Shown one piece after another: positions 1 through 11,600 of a DNA stretch of 64,000 bases. The DNA lies in the NCBI GenBank assembly GCA_000727475.1, contig KL647319.1, positions 803,224 through 867,223 on the forward strand, given 5' to 3'. Numbering within the stretch: position 1 is the stretch's first letter; every line of letters starts with the position of its first letter. The stretch is from Sarcocystis neurona (taxonomy: Eukaryota; Apicomplexa; Conoidasida; Eucoccidiorida; Sarcocystidae). A program made the translations under genes and the position numbers. The notes below the pieces were generated by a model. The model was not told the origin of the DNA. It made no database searches and worked only from the letters and a program-made list of their open reading frames with translations.

Positions 1-2188
1 TCACCACATTCTCGTACACTATGAGAGCTTTACTTCGTCCCTTTGTACATGCTGCCCCTACACCGCAGCGTTTGTACTGTGCTTCAGCGAAGTGTGTGTA
101 GATGTTGGTTCCATATCAACATATATATGTATCTTTGTAGATTTCTGTATGCGGTCAGAGAGTCTTCTGCGGACTGATATGAAGAAAAATTCGTCCCGGA
201 TATCTCAACTGGAAAATTTTTCACGATCAAGGTGCACTGATCCCAGTACCTCCTCTCCAAGGCAGGGTTGGTCTTCTCTGTCGTGCAGCGGGAGACAAAG
301 GCGAATGGCTCGCTGCAACCTTGTTCGTGTCACACGAGATAGACGCGCAAAAAAAAGACAGTTATAACCTCACAGACATATATATATATATATACACATA
401 CGTTTATAGAAATACATTGCCAAACCCCTGCGCAAAGCTATGCATATGGGCACATAAACATATACGTGTACACGTGTTCATGCAGGACGAGCCAGATACA
501 CACTTGGCAGGAGACGCCGCGATGTTCACCTTTTTCGCTGGGTATATGAGGGGGAAGATACTGTGAAGTGTGCGCAGACACACTTGGCGATACACAAATG
601 TGCGAATGAACACAGCGGTATAAACGTATATTTTCGTATATACAGCGAGTGTGTTTGCACAGCCGACTCTAGAGTGGTTTTACTTGGATGAAAGCGAGAA
701 GAAAATCAGTAACACTTACACGCTTGGAAACTTCAGGGCACGCGTACACGCGCATACGTATACAAACGTGTGTGCAGACATATATAAGCAAGGGAGACAC
801 GCGCAGGTCTGTCCACCTACTGTATATCAAATGTTTGTACACAGCCTTAAACACGCGTGTGTACCTGCAGTATGTGTGCGTGTGTGTTTGTAGACGGAAG
901 AACACTCCACTTATCCATTGGGACATAAATATTGATGTCTGTCCATGCGTGTCCTGTGCGAGTGCCCTATTTTTGCGTTTGCGCCTACACGTCGAGCCGT
1001 ACGCCTGTATGTCCACATATAGTTTTCTACGTAGAGTCAAATTTGATTCTCTGGCTGTGTACGTATTTGTGTACACAATCCCATATATGCAGGCGTCTAT
1101 TTTCCCACACGCCGATATTTCATGTGGAAGAAAGTGTTGGCGTGTACTGTGTCTTCGTGTGCGTGCGTCTGACACACGCCGCGCCCATCCACCAAGAGAC
1201 CCATGCACCGACGCCGCAGCACGTTCAATTTTACCCGAGGTGGAGTGCATGTTGCAGTAGGCTGCTTTATTTCGAAGCCAGCCATCCTCTGTCTTCCTAA
1301 ATTCAATTAAAGCAAGCATTTTGCTACTCCTGCCTGCTTGCTGCCTTCTACAGACCAAGACACTACCTTCTTGGGTATGCATTTCTTATTTGTGATGCAT
1401 ATATAGTAACACCAGCTCCGTAATAAGCACGAAGTGTCCTTAATGAACAATACGGTGTCTTTCATGTGTACAACTGCTACAGGTCGTTTGAACGTAACTT
1501 TGCCTTCGTGTTAGAAATTTTACTTTGCTTTCCGTCTTCTGACGCCGCCACGCCTCTCTGCGTGGAACAAGTGCTTCCGCAAAATACGAGGGAACGCTGT
1601 AAACTAGAGAAAGGCATTGCAGAGCTCGAAAGGTAAGCCGTAAACGTAACAAGCATCAGTAAAAGACAAACTTAACATTGTGGAGGACAAGTCAGAGTGA
1701 TTTGCTCGGCGTCCTCCTTCTTTCTTACCCTGCAAAATCCGGCTCACATCTTCTCGTCACTATACGCATAGGAGTTTGCAGAGATATGTAAATTGCAGTG
1801 GCGTGAATCGGCACACAAAGGCACTTTTCCGACATAGGGCTGTACGCTGCAATCTCGAAAAGCAGTGCCACCGGTCTCTGCAGTCCGGTCGTCCCTGTCT
1901 TTCTTCAGCGTTCTTCGGTGTGTGCACTCGCGAGGCGATGCACAAGCGACTTTGACACATTACACAATTTACACTTGTCCTTTGCTCTACACTCCCGTAA
2001 TTCCCCTTCTGAGTTAAAGTTTCTTGTTTCCTACAGACTGCTGTGACCACCCTGTGCGCTCCTTTTACTCCGCGTATTCACACTCCTCATTCGTATGGAA
2101 GAGATGCTCGTGTACGCTGGATCATTTACTCGGCTTAATCCCGCTGGGGTGCTGCTGCTGCGGACGCAAGTTCCCCTCCGCCTGCTTC
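1..2188. other. Spacer upstream of the Vps54-like gene, no gene supported
   Basis: This stretch has no supported gene. It holds short TA runs near 380 and 640-1100, and open frames on both strands (for example 669-1382 minus) whose composition follows the TA/CA-rich background. A CCTACAG acceptor-like site near 2036 could mean that a 5' non-coding exon of the gene at 2189 lies here. I see no CAG runs, which are common in the coding exons of this window. Confidence 0.5.
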
Positions 2189-4594
2189 ATGGCTACTGCA
2201 GCAGCTTCTCCTCCCCCCCCTTCGTCCTGCTCCCTTTCTCTGACCCACTCCTGTGCGCCGCCTTCCGCTGATAGCGCTGACAGCAGCAAAGGAAACAGTA
2301 GCAACAGCAACAGCTACAGCAGCCGCAACAGCAGCAGCAACAGCAGCAGCAACAGCAGCGGCAACAGCAGCGGCAACGGCAGCAACAACGGCAGCAGTAG
2401 CAACAGCAGCAGCAACACCAGCAGCAACAGCAACCGGGAAATCGGCGGCGACAGCAGTCGCAGCACCAGTCTCAGCCGGGAAGACACGTGCGAAGGCAAC
2501 AGCAGCAGCAGACGCAGCACAGGATATATTGACAGCACGACGCGCAGCAACAAGAGCAGCAGCAGCAGTGAGGAGGGGGGAAGCACGCGCCAGAGCAGCA
2601 GCGGGAGCAGTAGTTCTCTCAGCGCGTGTTCCACTGTAGTAGGTGCAGCAGCAGGGCGTAGAGGCCAAGAAGAAGAAGCAGCAACAGCATTTCTTTCGTC
2701 CCTTCCTTCAGCAGTAGATGCGTCTCTCATCCTTTCTCCTGCTACCAAGGAGGAAGAAGAAACAGAAGGCGGTAGTCAACACTTCTGTCACTCTTCGTGC
2801 AGTGACTCGTTTGCGCTGCATGCACACAAAGGAGATTCGAACACTTCTTCTACACTTGCTGCGGCTGTGCCTGAGCTCGCCAATGAGTTCTCACCGTCGC
2901 AAAGCAAAGCTGCTGCTGCTTCGTTTTCCGCTGTAACCGAAGGGACACCATCAACTGCTGCAGTTGTGCGGGGCTTCGATTCTAGCACCTGCGCTGTTGC
3001 TTTCCCTACTGACGGTAGTCCTTGTCTTGCTGCTGCTGTTGCTCCTGCTGCTGCATTGGCTTCTCCTGCTGCGTTGGCTTCTCCTGCTGCGTTGGCTTCT
3101 CCTGCTGCTGCACCTGCCGGTGTACCGTCAGCAGCCGCTGCACACGCCACTACGTTCGCTTCCAGTTTTCCTCCTCCTGCTGCTTTCTTCAGCTCCCCCT
3201 CCTCCTCGCGCATTTTCTTCTCTCCCGGCATCTCTTTTGCGTCTTCATTATCACCGTTGTCTGCTGCTGCCACCGCTGCAGAAGAGTTTGCTGCTGCTAC
3301 AGCAGCACCTGCGCGTAGAAATGGCAGCAGCAGCAGCATGGAAGCAGCAGGCGGCCCGTCCGCAGCCCTTTCGACTGCTGCTGCAGCGGCTGCAGAAACA
3401 GCCCTGCGTCCCCGGGCAGATGCGGCAGGCGCGGCACCTTCTGCCTCAGCCGAAACAGGAGCAGCCGCAGTAACCTCAGCCGCACCTTTTTCACCAGCAG
3501 TGCTTGCAGAAGTCAGGTTGCCTGCTCGTTCCCCTGCAGCAGCGGGAGGGGCGCCAGCCCAAGCGCCAGGAGCCTCAGCAACAACAGCAGAGCTGTCTCC
3601 TGTAGCCGCAACAGCGCTAGACTCTGCAGCTGCTGCCGTCGCATCGTCGGCCGCCGCGATTTCTTCGCGGGGCACCCTTGCAGCGACTGCATGCGTCGGA
3701 CAGGCGGAAGCAACAGCAGCAGCAGCAGGTGGTGCATGTGGTGGTGGCGCAGGGGCCCCTGGCGCGGAAAATGTGCGTGAAGCAGCAGCTTTGAACTTGG
3801 CTGAGACTGCTGCAGCTGCTCAAGAAGCACGTGGAGACTGCAGTGTGCTGCAGCAGCGGCAGCAGAAGTCCTCCAGCTTCCCCGAGACTGCTGCTGTTGC
3901 AGCTGCTGAAGAAGCAGATGAAATTCTCCCCGAGCTGCAACAACAGCAGAAGAAGTCGTCTGTGGTGGAAACGCTACCTGCCGTCTACCAGAGACAGATA
4001 CAGAAGTGCCGTCGGGCTACAAGAGCAGCAGCGACTTTATCCGTAGGCAGCAGACAGCAGCAGCCCTTGCTGCAGAGCAGCAGCGGCGTCTCCCTGCGAA
4101 GCGTTGCTCGACTCCCCGGGGCGACAGCTGCAGCAGCAGCAGCGCACGGCGATGTTGGCCTCGGGGCACTGCCGCGACAGCGGGAAATTTTGACACCTCC
4201 GGAGCAGCAGCGATGGCAGCAGCAGCAGCAGGAGGCGGAAGCAGCAGCAGCAGAGGAGAAGAGAAAGCGGCAGGTGCAGATTGAAGGCAGCAGGGAGAAA
4301 AATGAAGAGAACGGAGGAGGTGAAGGAGGAGAGGAAGAAGCTGCAGCAGCAGCTCTGCATGCGCTGGAAGAAGCAGCAGCAGCAGCAGCGCTTGACGGTC
4401 GCCGAGAAGACGAAGCAGCCATAAGAGAGCAGCTGCAGCAGCAGCGAGAACAGCAGCAGCAGAGACGACAGCGGCAGCAGCAAGAACAACGTAGTGAAGT
4501 TCTCGAGTGGGAGTTGCAAGAAGTGCTGCGCTCGGGTTTTCAGCTCGATCGCCTTCTTTCTCGTGTGGACGAGCTTCATATTCTTTCGAAGCAG
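2189..4594 (+). CDS. VPS54: Vps54-like GARP subunit, exon 1
   Basis: This is the first exon, 802 codons, ending on a CAG|GTACTC donor in phase 0. I chose the ATG at 2189 (MATAAASPPPP) as the first in-frame ATG of the open frame; the frame is open back to about 2024 without an ATG, so a 5' exon is possible. Nearly all of it is low complexity: Ser/Asn-rich at residues 35-130, then Ala-, Gln- and Glu-rich blocks coded by CAG in three frames. Only the last 35 residues or so (LQEVLRSGFQLDRLLSRVDE) look like ordinary helix. In Vps54 proteins this position precedes the VEVEIA helix that starts exon 2. Vps54 pairs with Vps51-53 to tether endosome-derived vesicles at the Golgi. The identity is inferred from motifs in later exons. 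Confidence 0.55.
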
Positions 4595-4611
4595 GTACTC
4601 TCTCTTGTCAC

Positions 4612-4625
4612 AGTGTACGTACACC
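4612..4625. promoter_or_regulatory. Palindrome GTGTACGTACAC, copy 1
   Basis: AGTGTACGTACACC, one mismatch from the 14-base consensus. It lies 18 bases after the exon 1 donor of the Vps54-like gene. Confidence 0.6.
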
Positions 4626-4796
4626 TCATTTCTTCTTCCTCACGTAGAAACGTTTTCACAGAATTCGCTGTTCTTGCGCAGCAAAAACGAAAGTCTCCCA
4701 CCTTTTGTGACCTCAGCAGCTCTACACAAATATATATGTGCACACGTGTATATATATATATGTATGAGCCTCGTCATATACCTGATGTTAACATGT

Positions 4797-4831
<35 letters not shown>

Positions 4832-5289
4832 AATCGCTACATCTATATGCTATGTACAGAGGTGTGTGTACACACGCATAGATATATGTGAAAAATCTCT
4901 TCACGTGTATATTTGTGTATCTAAAATATATACGTGTACATTGATATACATATATATATACATGCATGTGTAGATCCCTCTCTCTATATACACATATATA
5001 TATATGTATATACAAGATACATCTGTATACGCGTATGCGCGTATGTGTGTGGAAACATCTGCATATAAGTACTAATCTAAATTGATGAAGCGACGGTTGG
5101 TGAGAGCGTTAGCGTCGAACTCCGTTCGTAAGTCTAATATACAGGTATATATAAGTCTGCAAGAGAGAAGACACGTATATAGTTTATGTACTATCTCCGC
5201 TTATATCTATTATATAGATGTACAGATGCTGATGCACATATGTATACATATACATATGTGGTGCTGCGCAGTGGAATCTGGGCAATACT

Positions 5290-5520
5290 ATATATATGTT
5301 GGGAAACAACATAGCAGCATGTCTTAGGCACCAGCAACAAGTATATATATATATATATATACATGTATATTGGGAAACAGGAGTGCAGCAATTGTATGGC
5401 ACCAGCAACAAGTATATATATATATATCCCGGGAATCAAGATTGCATCAATTTTTGTGTTCCAGGAACCTATATATATTGGGAAACAAGATTGCAGCAGC
5501 TGGTATGCAGCAGCAAGATA
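5290..5520. repeat. Four-copy diverged repeat around TTGGGAAACA
   Basis: Copies near 5298, 5370, 5430 and 5478 share (TT)GGGAA(A/T)CA followed by GCAGCA or GCATCA. The first two also end GGCACCAGCAACAAG before a TA run. The repeat lies in intron 1 of the Vps54-like gene. Confidence 0.75.
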
Positions 5521-6091
5521 CGGAGCAGAAATTGTAGGCGAGAGCGGCTAGGCTCAGCGTGTGCCTGAGAAGAAGCGGCACATGCATCTCTCTGTATTTG
5601 CAGATACATATCTTCAGGACCGTGGAAAGTCTATATACGGATGCTAGTCGTGCAGATACGTACGTATACGTATATATGTAAATTTGCATGAATGTGCGAT
5701 CACACTTGCTGTTTGATCAGGTGGATAATGAAATGATACGTGCCTTGTCCAGAAGCCACGCCTGCTGTTGCAGCTGCTGTCGCTGCTGTGGTTCCTGTTG
5801 CTTCGCCCGCTCGTGTTGCTGCTGCTTCTTTCGCCGACCCTTTTCTCGTGCTGCTGCCGGTGCTACTCGTGCTGCTGTTGCTGTTGCCGTTGCTGTTGCT
5901 GCTGGCACTCCTGCTGTTGCTGCTGCCACTTGTGCTGTTGCTGCGAGGACTGTCGGCACTGCTAGGAGCGTTGCTGCTGCTCCTGCTTCTGATCCCCTTC
6001 AACTGCTCGTGTGGTGTTACTGCTGCCGCAACTGCGTTTGCTGCCGTTGCTGCTGCTGTGATGGCTGCTGCTGCTCTTGCTGCTGCTGCAG

Positions 6092-6162
6092 GTGGAAGTA
6101 GAAATCGCTGCATGCGCCCAGGCACGTCGCGAGGAGCTTTTAAGCAGCACGTCTATTCTCAG
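6092..6162 (+). CDS. VPS54: Vps54-like GARP subunit, exon 2
   Basis: This 71-base exon lies between a CTG-rich acceptor (TGCTGCAG|GTGGAA) and a CTCAG|GTAAAA donor, phase 0 in and phase 2 out. It codes VEVEIAACAQARREELLSST and then SILR. It matches in position and pattern the helix in animal Vps54 that begins VEV-K/E-IA. The split AG|A codon is completed by exon 3, which supports the junction. Confidence 0.6.
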
Positions 6163-6965
6163 GTAAAATTTGTCTCCCTCTCTCTCTTTCTCTCTGTCGC
6201 CATCCCTGTTGCTCCTGCTGCTGCTCCTGCTGTACCAAGAGACACGTTTGACTTTCGTGTCTCCCCTGCTGCTGCACTGCTGCTGCCGCGCTCCAGCTGC
6301 TGCCGCAAGACGAAAGAAATTTGCTAATAAACTTTCTAGTTTAGCTCGACCGGCTAGTCGCTACCACCCTCCCTCATTTACAACCTCTTGAAGAAATACC
6401 GCCGAAATGTCTGTGGACACACACACACACATATGTCTATACATATAGGTAGATATAGATGTATACATGTAGATATAGATACGTATGCTGCGGTTCATAT
6501 TTATATATATATATCTGTGTGTGTGTGTAGAATATGTAATCTTGAGTTATATAGCGACATACAGAAATTGAGTACACTTAATCACAGACGAAGGCGCTAA
6601 TAAATATTAGTGTACATATGGAGAAATACGTCTTATATATTTGTGTACATGCTTTGCCGAGCACGCACGCATATACGTATATATATATGTATAAATACAC
6701 AAGATATGTTCCACTCCTGTGTACAAATGCTTTGCCGAACACCCATCCATATATATATGTATATATATGAAAGTGCACCCAGATTGTTGTATATGTGAAA
6801 GCAGCTACGCAAGCACTTGCTGCTGCTGCTCGTCTTCCTGGGGGCACGAGGCATTTGTGTATAGATAGGGACAGGAGAGAGAGAGAGAGACGACTTTAGA
6901 TTGGTGGGCCTGCTGCTGCTGTTGCTGTGGGGATGTTGATGATTGCTGCTTCTTGTCGCGTGCAG

Positions 6966-7743
6966 AGAAATGGGGAGAGAACTGCAGCAGCTGCAGCAGC
7001 AGACGAGCAGCACGCGGCGTTTGCTGCTTTGCTTTCAACAGCAGCTGCTTGTGCCTTCGCTGCGGGTGGTGGAGCAGCAGCAGCAACTGCAGCAGCAACA
7101 ACAGCAGATGCAGCTCTTAGAGCAAATGCAGCAGGTGCACGCGCTGCGCCTCGCATTTGCTGACTGCTGTGCCCGTGGATTGTTGCCCCTCGCTGCTGCG
7201 CTGTTGATGGAAGCGTTGAGTTTGCCTCTTGTTGCAGCAGCAGGCAAAGTTGCAGCCGTTCTGCTCTCTTCCTCCTCTTCCTGTTTCCCCCTCCCCTGCA
7301 GCAGCAGCACGAGAGCAACACACCCCAGCAGCGGTGGCAGCAGCAGCAGCAGTAGCAAGGCAAGGCGCAGCAGCTTGCAAAGCGGCAGCAGCAACGCGCA
7401 AAACAGCAGCAGCAACATGCAAAACAGCAACACCGACACCGTCCAGGATATGTGCAACAGCAGCATGCGGGTGAGCAGCAGCAGCAGAGGGGCCCGCTGC
7501 CTACCAGAGACGCAGCAGGAGGAAAGGGCAGGAAGCAGCAACCACCTTTACTGTTCGTCTGCCTCTTCATTCCTCTCTGCGTCTCCCTCTTCCGCAGCAG
7601 CAACAGCAGCAGGGAAAGAAGAAGCAGCAGCAGCAGCAATTGGACGTAGAGACAAAACAGCAGCAGCAACAGCTGACGCGTCCGCGGTGTTGAGAGACGA
7701 GCGGGAATGCGCGCTGCTGTGTATGCAGCAGGCAAGAGAAGAG
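6966..7743 (+). CDS. VPS54: Vps54-like GARP subunit, exon 3
   Basis: The exon starts after a CGTGCAG acceptor with one base completing Arg and runs 259 codons to a GAAGAG|GTAGGA donor in phase 0. It codes the conserved N-terminal core: REMGRELQQLQQQ, a Gln-rich coil, then LRLAFADCCARGLLPLAAAL, matching the Vps54 pattern of a coil followed by a segment where substitutions keep an Ala/Asp-Leu helix (animal form ADYVSALDL). A Ser/Asn-rich insertion of about 100 residues follows, before ECALLCMQQAREE, the counterpart of the animal TTQEVL region. Confidence 0.6.
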
Positions 7744-8645
7744 GTAGGACCATCTCCCCTGCGTGGGTGTTTGCTTGTTGAAATATTGCCGCAGGTCAAT
7801 TTTTTTCTGTGGGACGGCAGATGCGTCATTGGTCTTGTCCTTCTACAGAGTATTCACTCTAAACGTAGACTCTGGGTCCTTGCCTCTGTGCACATACACC
7901 GCTTGTCTATCCAGCGTGGTATGAGTACTTTACTACACATATAAACACATGCTAAAGGAGAGCCAATATCTCCATAAAAATACGGCCTCTATTCGTTGGT
8001 GTACGTGCGTGTAGCGTTCGTAGTCAGCGTACGGAGATATGTAAATGTTTTTGTCTATAAACAGGTATTGCTGCGTTGCTGCTCCGTTCCCTTTGCCGAT
8101 TTTGCTGCAGCCATCCTCCACATTTGCTGTCGCTGCTGCTGCTGCTGGTGCTGCTGCTGTTGTTGGTGCTACTGCTGCTGTTGCTGGTGCTGCTGCAGGT
8201 TTTGCTCCTGCTGTCGCTGCTGCTGATGGCGCTGCTGGTGCTGATCTGCTGCTGGTCCTGCTCCTCCTGGTGCTGCTGCTGGTGCTGCTGTTGCTGGCGC
8301 TGCTGTAGCTGGCGCCGCTGTTGCTGAGGCTGCTGTTGCTGGTGCTGCCGTCGCTGGTTCTGCCGTCGCTGGTGCTGCTGTCGCTGGTGCCGCTGCTGTT
8401 GCCGGTGCCGATGCTGTTGTCGGTGCCGCTGCTGCGCGTTTGCTGCTGTTGGTGCTGGTGCTGGTGGTGCTGGTGTCGCCTTTGATGCTGCTGTTCCGGC
8501 TGCTGCTGCTGCGCATTTGTTGCTGGTGGTGCTGGTCTCACCTTGGCTGCTGCTGTTCCGGCCGCTGCTGCTGGTGTTGCTGCTGCTGCAGTTGCCCACG
8601 TCATGCTGCTGGTGGTTGCGGATGTGCTGCGGTATGAGCTTGCAG
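7744..8645 (+). other. Intron 3 of the Vps54-like gene
   Basis: This 902-base intron has a plain 5' half and a sense-strand CTG array from about 8100 to 8600, ending 40-60 bases before the acceptor. Minus-strand open frames here (Gln/Ser/Thr-rich) are readings of the antisense CAG and were not called. Confidence 0.5.
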
Positions 8646-11600
8646 TTTCTTGCCGGTCTTTCGCTGCTACGTAGTCAAATAGAGGAAGCCCTGCGGGTGG
8701 CAGCGCAGAACTTGCCTCCCCCTGCAGCAGCTGTTGTTGCTGCTGCGACTTTCCCTGCTGCCACTGCTTCTTCCACGTTGTGTGGGGACAGTGCCCCACT
8801 ACCACGACCTGCGGGAGGCAGCAGCAGCAGCATCGCCAGAGCAGCAGCAGAGCCGTGGCAGCGATATCTTGCTGCTCTTGCTGCCGCTGCGCTGCTTCCA
8901 CCTGCTGCTGCAGTCGGAAGACTGCTGGTAGAGCAACTCCTGGAAGCGGCTGCAGCAGCCATGACGCAAATCTTTTACGCGTTCCTGCCTGCCGCTGCCT
9001 TCGCCTCTTGCTCTTCCGCAGCAGCACCCACAGCAGCAGAAGCGCGTGCTGCAGCAGAGGGGCCACCTGTCGCTTTCGCACTGCAGGGTACTCGCACGCT
9101 TCCTTCTTCTTCCGCCTCCTCCGTCGGCAGCAACAGCAGCAGCACGAGGCGACTGATGCTGTGCAATTCCGCTGCGGCATGCGGCGGGCAGCAGCAGAGA
9201 GCGGCAACGGGCGGCGGAGGGTTGCTCCTGTGGCAGCTACAGCAACAGCAACAGCAGCAGCAGCACCAGCTGCAGCAGCACAGACAGCAGCAGATGCTGG
9301 AACGCCTCGCTGAGGCCGTCGCTCCTGAAGACGCCGTTGCCTGCTTCATAAAAATTCTCGAGGTGCATATGGATTTGCTCCTTGGCATTGAGAAACTGCT
9401 GCGCTGGCATGAACAGCTTGCAGAGCTGTTGCTGCTGCAGCAGCCGCCCGTGCAGCAACCTGCAGGAACAGCGGCATCAACGACAGGCTCCCCAACGGCA
9501 GCAGCAGCAGCAGACGCGGGAGAACCAGCAGCAGGAGAAGCCTGGGAAGACGCATGCTCTTGCTCGCCTCTACAGAAGGGCGAGACAGCCGCTATGAGGC
9601 ACAAGAATAGCAGCAGCGGCAGCTCGTATGAAATTGCAGCAGCAACAGCGGCACGTCTCCGCCGAACAGCAGCCACCAGGGAGCGGGTGAGTGTGCTGCT
9701 GCTCCAGGTTCGACAGGAGCTGCAGCAGCGGCGCAGGTTTCTCTGGCAGCAGATGCAGCTTCAGACAGCAACACTGCTGCGACGCCTGCGTCTCGTCTCT
9801 GCCTATTTCTGTTGCGACCTTGTCGACGCTGTCTCTCTTATTCATGCCGTCTATGCGTACACCCTGGCTGGCAGCCGGTTCTGCTGCGTCGCGTCTCCTG
9901 GACATGAGCGGCACGTGCTCCTGCTACTTGAGGCAGCTGCTGCGGCGGCTGCAGACCCGACGCAGGCACCCGATATAGAAATGCCTCTTGATTCACCTGC
10001 CGCTGCTTCCTCTGTTGCGCCCGCTGCTGCTGCTGCGGCTGCTGTTGCTTCGTCTGCTGGTGCTGCGTCACCTGCTGCTGTTCCCGCACTTGCTGTTGCT
10101 GTCCCTGCAGCAACTGAGGAGGCCGCCGCAGCAGCCGAACAGCGCCAAGGAAGTAGAATCGGAGGAGGGAAAACAGCGGGACAAGCACCGTCAGCTGAAT
10201 TCGCTGACAGCGCTGCTGCAGAGCCAACAGCAGCAGCAGAGAGTGAAGCCACAGCAGCAGGAGCAACGGGAACACCCGCCACGAAAGCAGCAGCAGCAGC
10301 AAGGATTACCGCAACTCTTGCTGAAGCAGGAGGAGCAGCAGCAGGAGGCGCGATAGCTGGAGCAGCAATAGGAGGAGTGGCAAATGCACGAGCAGCGACA
10401 CCGCCAGCAGCAGCAACAGCAGCAGCAGCGCCAGCGGCACCAGGTGCAGCAGCACCAGCAGCAGCAACACCAGCAGCAGCAGCACCGGCGGTAGCAGCAA
10501 CAGCAGCAGCAACAGCAGCACATAATATTTCGTCTGTGGGGTATATAAGCGTGTTGCCTGGACGCAGTCTGGTGCTGCAGCAGCTGCATGTGAATCTGGT
10601 GGTGCTGTTGCAGGCGCTGCAGCGGGAGCACGTTCGGTCTCTGTTGCAGCTGCTTGAAGAAGAGAATTGGCAGCGACTGCCGGTGCCTCGATATTTTTCC
10701 TTCTTCCGCATGCAGCAGCCGCCTGCGCTGCCTGTCGAGGTGTACGTACACCCGGACCCCACGTATTTCACCAGCCGAGCCCCAGGTACCGTCGCACTTG
10801 CTGCTGCTGCGACCCTCGGCAGCCTTGCTTCGCCAGCGCCTGGAGCGAGAGACACGCGACGTGGTGCGGCAAAAGCAGCAACAGCAGCAGAAGGAAAAGG
10901 CGGTGGCGTCGGTATTCCGTCCTTCTTCCAGAAGTCCCTGCCAGCCGCGCTGCCTTGCTTCCCTTACGCGTTCCGTCCAGCACATGCAGCAGCAGCAGAG
11001 AGGCTGCGCAGCAGCAGCGGCAGCGCGGTGTCGTACCGCGCGGGCGGCCTCGACGGCAGCAGCAGCAGAGAGAGGATCCAGCAGGATTCTGCTTCACTTT
11101 TGCTGCTTCAGGAAAATGTCCTGCGGCAGTGGCGGGCAGGAGAACCGCTGTCAGTAGTGCCACGCGCTTTCTATGAAGACGAAGAAGAAGACGAGGAGGG
11201 GCAGTCGCAGCGGGCAGCAGCGGCGGCTGCAGAAGAAGCAGCTGCAGCAGACGTTGCTGCTGCCGTGGCTGCTTGGTGTCTGGACAGCAACAGAGGAGCT
11301 TGTCTCCCGCTGAGCAGCAGTAGCAGCGGTGATACACCCGTCGTGAGTGTTGCAGCAAAATACTGCGGACAGAACTGCGCTGCGTATTGGCGTCTTGCTG
11401 CGTCTTTCCCTTGGCTCGCCCCGCATGCGGCTGCTGCGGTGCTGCAGCATGTGGGCTTTTTCGTCGCAGCCGCAGCTGCCGCTGCTCTGCCGCCTGCTCA
11501 GCTCGAGGCGCTGCTGCTGTCTCCTGGCCGGCCCGATGCGTTTCTCGCTGCTGCAGCAGAGAGGAAAGCAGCAGGTGCCGCCAGCAGCCGCAGCAGCAGG

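Larger units (their letters stand above)
4595..6091 (+). other. Intron 1 of the Vps54-like gene
   Basis: The 5' part is TA-rich. A diverged four-copy repeat lies at 5290-5520. The last 330 bases (5760-6091) are CTG-rich on the sense strand and run directly into the acceptor. A palindrome copy starts 18 bases after the donor. The open frames here are Leu/Cys/Ala-rich readings of CTG. Confidence 0.5.

Noticed and set aside
669..1382. A 237-codon minus-strand open frame
   Set aside because: The plus strand is also open over most of it, no splice or start signal supports it, and the composition follows the local CA/TA background.
8024..8599. Gln/Ser-rich minus-strand frames
   Set aside because: They are antisense readings of the CTG array in intron 3 of the Vps54-like gene.
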